Assembly: GCA_027596035.1 (NCBI GenBank)
Contig: JADGJA010000464.1
Span: 1 to 17,794 of the forward strand
DNA: 17,794 bases
Direction: 5' to 3'
Source of the DNA: Thoreauomyces humboldtii
Lineage: Eukaryota > Chytridiomycota > Chytridiomycetes > Spizellomycetales > Powellomycetaceae
Shown: piece after piece, positions 1 to 9,125 of the stretch
How the letters are laid out: each line of letters opens with the position of its first letter
Position numbering within the stretch: position 1 is the first letter of the stretch
Program-made: the position numbers and the translations under genes
Notes under the pieces: generated by a model
What the model saw: only the letters and a program-made list of their open reading frames with translations
What the model was told of the DNA's origin: nothing
The model's database searches: none

Positions 1-290
1 AATTTTCGCCCACCGGGCCTTGTGTAAGTTTATTAAACCCCCGGGATTGGGTTTGGTAACAATGGGTTTTTTAAAAAGGGCAAATAAAACCCTTCCCCCC
101 TTTCCCCCCCCCCCCCTTTCAAGTGTGGAACTTTTGGCTGTTAAGGCACATCACCCTTTGGTCTTTCGACCTTCCACTTTCTTTGTTCTGTGTCCTGAAG
201 TCAATCAGATACTATTTGCAAACTATAAACTTCATAACTACAGAAACGACCGTGAAACTCTCCAATACGCCGGTCCGGTAAGGGACTGCC
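1..290. other. Non-coding left end with homopolymer runs
   Basis: This stretch follows the stop codon of the leftward ATPase gene and holds no gene I can support. The first 120 bases are unlike the rest of the window: they are full of short homopolymers, including a C run of about 13 at 104-116 just after a C6 run, and T6/A5 blocks near 67-77. An open frame on plus (20-352) gives a proline-rich, compositionally odd product and is not credible. The part nearer 290 is ordinary 3' flank. The extreme left may be a low-quality contig end. Confidence 0.6.
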
Positions 291-1954
291 TCAATTGCCA
301 GCAAGCTTTCCCTTCCCGGCGTCCGCAGTCATCCTCTGACGAATGCGCATGATCCTGGCTGGTGCCAGATTTCCAAGTCCCTCGCCCCACTTGCGAGCGA
401 AGACAACAGCCTCGCCCTGCTTGAGTTTCTGAGCCTTGTCGTAAACACTGTCATCGATCGGCAGCTTCTTCTGCAGATATCTAAGTGCTTGACCGTTAGC
501 GTAGCCATTCCAATTCAGAGGCTGTCGATCCCTTGGACGCCAAGAGAGAGCCGCACAAACCTATGCCAGTCGAGAGCGTGGAACGAGTGGATGAAAGCGA
601 CCGACACCACCTCCAAGAGCTGAGGAGGAAGGACCCTAGGCGACTGGGTCGAGACCGCAACCCTGAGTCCATGATGTCTCATCTGCTGAACGGCGGCCAC
701 CAGACTCCCGGTGAACCCGGGCGTGACGACGCCACTCCCATCGTCGTGTCTCGATCCACCGGGACTCAGATACTTGTGGGCCTCGTCCAGGACGACCAGC
801 TTGCCTCTGTCGGTCCGGGCGCCCAGGAACGCGGACAGGATGATGTCGAAGATGCCCGACGCTTCCGAGGACGAGATCATCGGGTCCGTCATGTCGGCGA
901 TGAAGAGGGGATGGTGGTGTTGCTTGAACAGGTCTTTCAGGGGTACGGCGTAGTCCCTCAGACCCTCGTTGTCGTCCGCGTCCGTCAGGAACGCTTCCAG
1001 GAGCGTCAGACGTTGCTTCAGCGGTCCGTACTGACCGTCGGTGAGGCCGAGGGTCAGGACGTCGTTGCGGAACTGGGCGTATGTGGGCTGTTGACCGTTC
1101 TTCTGGTACTTGCGGAGAAGCTCGAGGACCACAGACATGTACAGAGGCATAGAGCGACCGGGCGTATCGGAGCTATCCACACGGAGGAAAGATCGAATCT
1201 GGCCGGCCGTGAGATCCTTCCAGGATACGAGGAGGGGATGGACGGAGCATTTTTCGACACCGTACTTTTCAATGTACTGACGACGACGGGCGTGAAAGTT
1301 GGAGGGTGACAGCAGGACCGTCATGCCGCGGACTGCGGCGACAGGAGGAAGGAGTGGGCCGGTGGACGAGTCAACGCTGTTCGACGTGGGTCGAGGTACG
1401 ATGAGGGTCGCGGCCTCGCAGTCAGCGGCAATGTGACCGTCGAAATGCAGCACAAGGGTCAGGATCTCCGGATCGGCAACGCTGGTCGGAGGCTGGTGGA
1501 TGAGACATGACTCCATGATGGTCGCAAGTGTGTGGCTCTTGCCCGAACCCTGTCGGAAAGGTCAGAGATCCGTGGATCGATTTTCGACCTTGAAGCTCCC
1601 TCACCTGCACCCCGACAGTGATAGCGCAGAACGGCGCAGTGGTGTTGAGATGGACGCCCATTTCATTCAGATTGCCGGGCCGGAGCTGAGTGCCGAGATA
1701 GCCTTGGTACGGCAAGGACGAGATCTCCGATGGAGCAAGAAGCGTCGCAACGGTTGGAGCTATGCGAAGAATGAATCGGTCAGAAGCAGAACTCCTTGAA
1801 GTGACGACTACCTACCGGCGATCTTCTGATGTCCCAAGTCGAGGTTTCTGGTAGAAGGGCCTTCTGTCAAGCCCGCCTCCTGCAGAGTGTTCCCGCCAGG
1901 TCGCTTTGACAGCCCCGCAAGAAGCGCTTCCGAGCAAGTGGACGCGCCATTCAT
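291..1954 (-). CDS. HerA/FtsK-type P-loop ATPase (fungal DUF87-like), 4 exons
   Basis: Predicted P-loop ATPase of about 490 aa related to the HerA/FtsK DNA-translocase superfamily. Exons on minus: 1816-1954, 1605-1759, 561-1549, 291-480. Introns: 1760-1815 (GTAGGT..TAG), 1550-1604 (GTGAGG..CAG) and 481-560 (GTTTGT, branch CTAAC, TTAG); all three joins keep frame. Walker A is GVQGSGKS (residues 96-103, Lys102), with an intron falling between GVQ and GSGKS. Walker B is LVVLDEAHKYL (about 349-359). A later STQSP stretch could be the sensor region. A conserved-looking block, APSEIS..PYQGYLGT, precedes the P-loop, as in fungal relatives I remember. The start at 1954 is chosen for N-terminal length; an in-frame ATG at 2005 is possible. 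It is divergent from RPN9. The cellular role of the fungal family is unknown to me. The ATPase fold is solid; the HerA label is inferred from motif style. Confidence 0.8.
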
Positions 1955-2494
1955 GGCTCTGTAAGTTGACTGGGCACAAGTATGCCGATACAGGAGACGT
2001 AGCATGCTCGTTGAAGATGCTTGAAAGGGAATACGTTTACTTTGTAGAATCCTTGGGACGCGAGCGAGAACGTTGGCGGAGGAGTTTGCGGTTGCGATCA
2101 AGTTTTGTAGCGCCTACGCATGCGCTGAAGGGGGTGGGAGATTGGATCAGATGCATGACCGCTGTGCCTTCCTGAAGTGCGGAGGTCCCCCAAATGAATC
2201 CACGTCGACACGGCATCAAGGAGGTACGGTACGGTTTGCTGTCCCTGATGGTGTGTTCGTGTGTGTGTTCGCGCGGCCCCCACCTCTCTGGTGATGGTCA
2301 TGCATGCTGTCGAGTCCGAGATGAGGCTCGCGGGGGGCCGCGCGTTCAAAGGCCTCGCATGTCTCCATGCACTATTCATTACCGGCATCGCGCAGGGCAG
2401 TTTTCGCCCATCCGATCGGCGCATCTCAAAACCCCTTCCACAAGTCTTTTAAGTGTCACAAACCTCAAGCAGATTCATCCCACGCTCGCCCGTC
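1955..2494. promoter_or_regulatory. Divergent promoter region, HerA-like ATPase / RPN9
   Basis: This 540-nt gap between divergent starts must carry both promoters and 5' untranslated regions. I see no clear TATA box. GCATG-containing palindromes recur: CGCATGCG at 2117-2124, ATGCAT at 2151-2156 and CATGCATG at 2299-2306. A tandem GGTAC repeat lies near 2224-2236. An ATTGG (CCAAT on minus) occurs near 2141. No ascomycete PACE (Rpn4) site was found by eye. The ATPase start may lie further in, at 2005. Confidence 0.45.
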
Positions 2495-3944
2495 ATGACA
2501 AAGAATGAAGTCGAGATGGAGGATGCGCCCGAGGAGGAGGTCAACTTCGACGTTTACCCCTTCCTGAAGGCCCAGCAACAGAAGGCATCGCCCGATCTCC
2601 GTCAATTCTACACCCGTTTCGAGGAGCTCTACGACAAGAAGCTATGGCACCAGCTCACGGTGGCCCTGGAGACTTTCGTCGCGCATCCCGCCTCCGCGTC
2701 CCACCTCTTCCCGCTCTACGAGAACTTCATCCGGGACTGGAAAGCCAAGATGAACAAGTTGAGCTTGGTCCGGTTCCTGACGCGAGCCAGCAAGGAGATA
2801 TCAGGTGCGCGAGGGGAGCGGAGGAAACGACAAGAAAGAGGAGCCGTCTGGCCTACAGACAGGGAACTCATAGGGTGGCTTTGGCTCGTCCGCAGGTCCC
2901 AAGGAGGCGCTCGAGTTCCTCAGTCGTCAGGCAAAGTCCCTCAAGTCGGACAAGTCGGCGCGGGAGGCATACGTCCTCGCGACGATGGAGAAGGCGCATT
3001 ACGAGCTCATCGTCGGAGATCTTGTTGCGTGCAAGAAGGACGTGGACGAGTGCGAAAAGATCCTCGACGACCTGCCGTACACGGAACCTGTGATCAACGC
3101 CAGTTTCTACCGCGTCGCAGCCGACTACTACAAGGTCCCGGGACGACGTCTTATTCCCCAACTCCCGCGAATCCACTTTGCTCATAACTTGGCTTCGCCC
3201 TTTTCAGGCCAAGATAGCGTACCCACAGTACTACCACAACGCCCTCCTCTTCCTCTCCTCAGTCTCTCTCGACGACCTCACGGCAGCCGAAAAGGAGGCG
3301 CGCGCGTACGAGCTCTCCATCAGCGCTCTCCTCGGGGAAGGCGTCTACAACTTCGGCGAGCTCCTGCAACACCCCATCCTCGACGCATTGAAGGCGACCC
3401 CTTACGAGTGGCTCCGACAGATACTCTTCTGCTTCAACAGCGGCGACATGGACACGTTCGAACGCATCAGCAAGAGTCCGGACTTTCTGAAGCAGATCCT
3501 CCTCGTCAACGCCGTACCCTTCCTCCGTCAGAAGCTCTGTCTGATGACCCTCATCGAGGCCGTCTTCCGAAGGAGCAAGGAATCCCGCGGTCGCATGTCC
3601 TTCGCCGAGATCTCGACCGAGACCCGCGTCCTGGTCGACGAGGTCGAGCACCTCGTCATGAAGGCACTGAGCTTGGGTCTGGTCAAGGGAAAGATCGACG
3701 AAGTCGATCAAGTCGTCATGGTATCCCATCGTGTCCCGGAAGGCAGGGAAATACACTTGCATCCGCTGATTCGTTGGCTCCTTTCCCCTCCCTTGAATAG
3801 GTAACATGGGTGCAACCACGAGTCCTGGACCGGGCGCAGATGGAGACGATCCGGGATCGACTCACCGAGTGGTCTGGGAAGGTCAAGGACCGCGTCGTGA
3901 ACCTCGAGTCAGAAGACGGTGCCGCCGAGATGTTCCTGCAGTGA
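2495..3944 (+). CDS. RPN9: 26S proteasome regulatory subunit Rpn9 (PSMD13 family)
   Basis: Non-ATPase lid subunit of the 26S proteasome 19S particle. Its PCI domain helps assemble the lid that holds the Rpn11 deubiquitinase. Exons: 2495-2804, 2896-3134, 3208-3720, 3801-3944, giving 401 aa (yeast Rpn9 393, human PSMD13 376). Introns 2805-2895, 3135-3207 and 3721-3800 are GT-AG and keep frame. The start is the ATG at 2495 (MTKNEVEMEDAP); the frame is open upstream but only from a GTG. Family features: the N-terminal helical part (FYTRFEELYDKKLWHQLT), the middle (YYHNALLFLSS, LLGEGVYNFGELL), the winged-helix PCI part (MSFAEISTETRVLVDEVE..VMKALSLGLVKGKID), and the C-terminal TWVQPRVLD followed by a helical tail. 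It converges on VPS39, with 167 nt between the stops. Identification is firm; the first two donors (GTGCGC, GTCCCG) are weak but forced by frame and family. Confidence 0.93.
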
Positions 3945-4111
3945 AACGTGGCGCAAGATTGTAGATCCTGTGTGTGGGAGGGAGAGTGCAAATACGATAC
4001 ATCTTCATCTCTGTCGCATATGGAGCTACTGCGAGCGGACGGTCCCAGCAAGGAGTTAAACTCGTTCGCTTTGTATACAGTGGCACAGAAAAGGGTGATC
4101 GACAATCAAAG
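3945..4111. other. Convergent 3' junction RPN9 / VPS39
   Basis: This 167-nt gap separates the stop codons of two converging genes and must hold both 3' untranslated regions and polyadenylation signals, which may overlap. I see no gene and no strong hairpin. Confidence 0.5.
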
Positions 4112-7100
4112 TCAAATTCTCGACGCGCAATAAGCGTGGACGATGACGCCGTTCGGGTAATACGTGAAGACGCTGTTCGCGATGCGTTTCAGACATATCG
4201 AACACATCCGCTCGTCGGTAACGGCGATACGTTTGCTTGTCTCGTGCGTTAGCCGCTCCTTGAACTGAAGTTGCATAGTCCGTGGTGATCAGCAATTATG
4301 CAGCACGAAGGTTGCGGTGGCTGTGTTACCTGTATGCACTCTGCCTTGAGGAGGTTCTTCACCACCTCGTTCATGTTCTTTGTCCGATGCATGTCGTGCA
4401 GACATCGCTCAAAGTAGCCGAGCAGACTTGGTAAAGGAGTGGTCTGTGGCAGTAACGCTAGGGCCTGCGAAGAAGGTTTGAGTCTCTATGACCCAGAAAG
4501 ACTTCTCCGCTCCAGCACTTGGGATCGGGCCTTCGCACCTTTGCACTGCTGATGCTGGCGCCGTATGTTGCCATAAACGCGTGTACTTGCTCTATTGGAT
4601 ATCTGTCCGTCTCCACCAAAGAGAGGTATAGCTTCAGCAAGATGATGAAGACGTCGGCCGAGACTGGATCAGATGGGTCATAGTGCTTTTCGCAGTAACT
4701 GCTCGGAAAAGGGATACCGGCAGTGAGCGTCTGAATCAGTTTCAGAAAGCAGGTACAAGTGCACATACATGTTGGCGAGTCGGTAATTCCGAACTTTCTC
4801 GATGTAGATGCGCAACGCTTCCTCGTGTCGCTTAAGTCTAGATAAAACGATGGCGCGCTCTTCGTACAGGGCTGTGAACGAAGAGGATGAGCAAACCGTC
4901 ATGAAGGCTGAAGGCGACGTCGTGCTCTCCGCACCATCTATAGGAAAGCTGGCGAGCACCTGCTCAGCTCGGTAGGCGGTGGAGTTCTCCAAGAAGCTTG
5001 TAAGCTTTCTTCGAAGATCCCAGAACGACCGACCCGAATCATTGACGGCTAGCAAAGGGCAACAAGTGCAATCAGACGAAAGGCCACATCATGAGGTGCC
5101 TTTACGGCATCGTAGGCACGCTTTCCCTCACCCTTGCCATCCCGCTTAGGTAACATAGGACCGCTCAGACCGGATTTGGCGGCCAGTTCCTGCTTCAGCC
5201 TTGACACGTAGCAGAAAATAAGGTTGTCGTTGAGACCAGGGTCCCTGTCTCCGAGCTCGTTGATGAGGTATTCGAGGTATCGGATCGCATAGGGACCCGA
5301 GATGGATTCCAAAAATCGAACCACCCGCTGCCGAGTATCGTGGCTAACATCGTCATAGTACTCGGTAAAAATCTATGAGGAGAAGCGGTTTATCCGTCTT
5401 AAGATATTGCAGGGAGCTTGTGTACTTTCTCGCTCTGATTGTTACCTTCATTCCCTCCTCCGAATCTCTTTGCAAAATCCAGGTGGCATAGTCGAGCACC
5501 AATTCCGCGTCTTCGTTCAAGCTCAGACCATGAAGATAGAGAACCATCTTGGACACTTCCGCCGCCGTAGACTCGGGAGAGGAAGCAACGCTGGAGAGAA
5601 TAGTATGACGGTTAATCCCTACTTACATAGGTGCACTGATGGTGCTGGAGCGCACCTTTTCAGAAAGTCGAGAGCTTTTCGATGAAGACCTTTAGCGCGG
5701 TATAGGCCGACGAGCTCATCATATTTCTAGAAGAAGATAAAGAAGTCAGCTCAGTACTTGGGCCGATCTCCTGCCGAGGTCATTCACCTGCCGCTTAAGA
5801 AGCAGCGCTTCGCTCTCTTCTACATTGCAATAATTTGCAACTCTGAGCAAAGGCCCGGCGAGTGCCTCATTGACTTGCAGGTACACTTTTAAGAGAGTGG
5901 TGTCCACCACCTCGCTGAGGTACAAAGTATCGGCTAGGATTGGGTACATGTCTTGCACTTTAGTGGGGTGATCTTGAGAATCCTGCTGCAATCGGCGTTG
6001 CTCATTATGACGCTGATGCTGCTCCTGTTGATGTCGCAAGTTCGAAAGCACCGAACGCTGTTCCGTCAGATAAGCAAGCAGGAGATATACAGCCTTCCTG
6101 TCGGATGGTGGCGGTGCGGGCTCTGCGGGATCGGCGTCAGGCTCGGGAGGTGAGAGGTCCGGATACAGGTTGATGACGTCCAGCGGGGAAGCCTGCAGCT
6201 CCTGCAATAGATCGATGGCTTCGCGGTACTTTGCCTCGGAGCGGAACAGGTAGTGCGCGTACATGCCTCGTATTCGGATAACGTTCGCGATCTTATCTTG
6301 CTCGCTAGGGAAGTCGAGCTCCTCGACGAGTGCCTGGGCTTCCGAAAAGTGGTTGTTGTGGACCAGCTGCTCGATCTGCTCCTCGTAGTCGAGGGGAATG
6401 AGATGCCAAATCGTGGACTGACTCGCTACGAGGTTCGTGGATCCGAAGACCATTGTGTGCGCATTCGCCAAAGGCAGCACTTGCACAATGGCGTTCGCCC
6501 GCAGGAATCGGACCTCAAGCTGACCGGGAAGCAAGGAAACAACAAAAGGAAGCCATGGAACTGAGCACATAGGTAAGCTAGAGCAACGGATCGTTCGGAT
6601 CTGCGGACTTGAACCTACCAACATGTTGCGGAATCTGACTCCACTGTGCCTGCAGGTCAGGAAGAATCTCTCCATCCTTATTGATGGTCACACTGGTATC
6701 TGCGCAGAGGATGCAATGAGCACCTGCTTTTGAGCTCTTGGCCCGCTCTTTCCCATGTACCATCACGAGTTGCGAGCACCCGTCCATCGGGAAGAACTTC
6801 CAGGAGGATCTTATGAAGCTGCTTCAAGGGAGCGAAGTTTCCAAACGCCGCAGTGATCGAATTTCGGAAAGAGTATAAATCTTTCCTTTCTCCGGTCGCA
6901 AAGTCATACCACAGCACCGTCCGACTATAGCCGATGTACAGAGACCTGTCTGCGGGGCTCCAGAGCAATGTGCGGGGCCTATCTGACAAGTCAACCGCCT
7001 GCCATTTCAAGGTGTAAGCAAAGCAATGCGGGCTGCTGCGAGCGTCATAAGCAACATGCCTTGGCGAGAACCAGTTCAGTGCCTTGCGCGGTAAAGAAAC

Positions 7101-7702
7101 TGATCCTTTTCTTTGCGGCAACACATAGTACTGGCATCGTCGCCCGCTCCGATTGCTCATTGGCTCGCCCGTCTTCGAGGTTTTCGGGAGATGCTTCTGC
7201 AGCTGATTCCGCCTTCGGCAGACATGCGAGAACGGAAGCATATCTGATGCCGTCCAAACTCGCTCGCGGGGCTAGAGTGTGCAGATCATACAGGCTCACC
7301 AAGCCCTCTGATCAGGAAAGAGTTGCGGCATCAGCCTTGCTCGTGCCGGGATGTTTCCATAACAGAATAGCGCTTGTTCACTGACCAGATAATATGGCGA
7401 TGGCATCGATGTATGGTACGACGCAGAGCTGCTCGATAGGTTTACGTGCGGCCGTCAAACGTGAGGCGGTGAGGTTGATCGAAAAGTCCGGATTTTCCTC
7501 GATCGTATAGAGAAGGATGGAGCCATTGTCGGCTCCCACAATCACCCGACCGTCTGGAAGGACCAATGAGTTAGGATGGATGACGACTTGAATTCGCATA
7601 GGAAAGTGGGGTAAAGTCAAATCAGATACCATGGCTTTGGACACAAGTTATTTTCAACGGCAAGTCCTCCACTATTGGCACTACGTGGAAGACGTCGTGC
7701 AT
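4112..7702 (-). CDS. VPS39: Vam6/Vps39 HOPS tethering subunit, 14 exons
   Basis: HOPS subunit that acts with Rab7/Ypt7 in endosome/autophagosome-vacuole tethering and in vacuole-mitochondria contacts. Exons on minus: 7630-7702, 7386-7586, 7060-7307, 6761-6998, 6619-6699, 5788-6560, 5656-5726, 5446-5590, 5132-5372, 4935-5048, 4769-4871, 4539-4698, 4330-4464, 4112-4264; total 911 aa (human 886). The N-terminus MHDVFHVVPIVEDLPLKI matches the family start, followed by a CNH-type propeller to about residue 335. Then come clathrin-repeat helices, the Vps39-1 region (VDTTLLKVYLQVNEAL), KIFTEYYDDVS, SYLEYL-like helices and a TPR-like YEERAIVLSRLKRHEEALRI. The C-terminal zinc site is CSIC..HAYC (Cys882, Cys885, His904, Cys907). 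Intron 6999-7059 is GC-AG. A Q/H-rich insert lies near residues 457-479. Splices are inferred but all phases agree with the family sequence. Confidence 0.93.
6999..7059 (-). other. GC-AG intron in VPS39
   Basis: The third intron of VPS39 begins GCATGT after exon sequence ..GCCAAG and ends ..GGCAG. No GT donor nearby restores the frame; with this splice the CNH strands read FFTAQGTELVLAK then AVDLSDRPRTLLW, in line with the human protein. Confidence 0.7.
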
Positions 7703-8013
7703 CGCTTACGATACGCTTCGGGTCCTAGAAAGCGCTGTTGGGCTGTGCTGATGAGACTGCGAGTAGCTTTGCAACAGTCATCTTTGGACCTTTCCGAGCT
7801 GATTTCGGTAACCAGGCGTCTGCGAAGGCAGATACGCATATGACGGTGGTGCGGTGAGGCGGTTTCGTCCGAAGGTGTCGGCCATGTTCGACGTCGCTCC
7901 TCCAAAGGCAAAAAATACTCTCTCCAGAGCGGGTGGTGGAAAGTGGGACTGACTTGCGATTCCGCATACCTTTCATTCACCGCTCCCGGCCTCGCCTCTC
8001 CCGGTTCGCGGCA
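7703..8013. promoter_or_regulatory. Divergent promoter region, VPS39 / NET protein
   Basis: This 311-nt gap lies between two divergent start codons. Open frames cross it on minus (7681-7980, 7725-7976), but they do not resemble any protein and are out of frame with the recognised VPS39 start. I see no TATA box or other clear element. Context at the plus start is GGCAATGAC. Confidence 0.45.
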
Positions 8014-8984
8014 ATGACATCCTCACTTCTCGCCACGTGGCTCATACGCAACCTTCGCCAAACCGCTGCTGAATGTACAGACTCGGACTTCAGGGAGAAG
8101 CTGGTGGAAACCCTCGGCAAGGCTGAAATCCTCGACAAGGCCGGCGTGGACGACGGAGCTGGAACGGGAGCCTCGTTGCTGGCGCAATGGCTGCGGCGCA
8201 ACGTCCGGCAGCTCGCCAATTCGACGGCAGACCGCAACGCGGCCCTCCTGACAAAGATCCTGGACGGTGCAGACAAGCTCGTCGATGCTGGCATCGACAG
8301 TGCCGAAACTTCCTCGAACGCGGGCGCGATGGAGGTCTTGGCAGGACCTCTTTCGGAAGAACTAAAGCGGGCAAACACGAAGATGGAAGCGCTCATGATG
8401 GAAAACTCTTTCATGACCTCCCACGTCGACGAGCTGGTCAGTCGAACCCTCAGCTACCAGCGCATCGTCATGAGCTGTCTCTGTGCGTATACCCAGCAGC
8501 GCGACGCCGAGGCCATCAACAAGGCCTTGAAGCAGCTCGTCCACGCCATCAACAGGTTCTGCTCGTACCTGACACCTCAGCACTCGGATCCGGAAACCGT
8601 CACCGGACTGCCCTTCATGCTGGTCCCCGTGCATGCAGGTATGGGCTTTCCTCGGCCGTCCGTGAGACTTTCTCCACCTCTCAACCTCATACATCTCTTG
8701 TAGCGAGCGGCCTGCCCAACACGCCTCCCAACGGCGTTCCACCTCTAAAAGTTCCCGAACCGGAGACCAACCGGCCGCCACTCTCCGCCATCGACAAGGC
8801 CGATCTGCCGACCCTCCTCCGCGAGCTGACCGTCCCGCAAATGCTGGGCGTCATCGAGATCATCCGAAGAGCGAATCCGGACTTTGCTGACCTGCCCGCG
8901 GAAGCACTCTTCCAGTTGGATACGGCGGTCGACGAGTCCATGTGGCCCGAGATATACGCGTTTCTGAAGACCACACGAGACTAG
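8014..8984 (+). CDS. NET-domain (BET extra-terminal-like) protein, no bromodomain
   Basis: Predicted 301-aa protein from exons 8014-8638 and 8704-8984 (intron 8639-8703, GTATGG..TGTAG, phase 1). The C-terminus (about 236-297) resembles the NET domain of BET proteins: LPTLLRELTVPQMLGVIEII, then RRANPDF, an acidic/hydrophobic LFQLDTAVDES and a last helix MWPEIYAFLKT. NET domains bind short basic-hydrophobic peptides of chromatin regulators. The N-terminus holds two copies of a roughly 45-residue unit: SLLATWLIRNLRQ (from residue 4) and SLLAQWLRRNVRQ (from residue 54), each ending in a ..DKAGVDD / ..VDAGIDS motif. A helical, possibly coiled middle (110-190) follows. No bromodomain is visible. 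An in-frame GTG-led extension to 7933 exists, but the first ATG is at 8014. It converges on the hydrolase gene. The NET assignment is by pattern; the N-terminal unit is not one I recognise. Confidence 0.75.
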
Positions 8985-9125
8985 AGAATCCGGCGAAAGT
9001 GTACATATATGCATCAGAAACGTGTTGGGATAAGGAGGGAAGCTACGCCGGGAGTATTACAGAAAGAGCGTACAGTACGGGAGGAAGCAGTAAGGGGTAT
9101 GTGTCTAAGGGAGGCAGAGTACTAT
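8985..9125. other. Convergent 3' junction NET protein / hydrolase
   Basis: This 141-nt gap lies between converging stop codons, with no gene visible. It is short enough that the two 3' untranslated regions probably overlap. Confidence 0.5.

Noticed and set aside
533..1309. 258-codon open frame on plus across the ATPase gene
   Set aside because: It is the exact antisense of the ATPase exon, Arg/Gly/Val-rich with no recognisable domain; the minus frame has Walker motifs and clean splice joins.
2985..3800. Long plus frame through RPN9 after an internal ATG
   Set aside because: It follows RPN9 exon 2, then reads through an intron into the wrong frame, giving an Arg/Pro-rich chain.
7681..7980. 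Minus open frames upstream of VPS39 as an alternative N-terminus
   Set aside because: They are in other frames from the ATG at 7702, whose product MHDVFHVVPIVEDLPLKI matches the Vps39 family start.
8187..8702. Second plus frame overlapping exon 1 of the NET gene
   Set aside because: Only its 3' part (from 8704) is coding, as exon 2 of the NET gene after the intron; the earlier part is an Arg/Gln-rich shadow.
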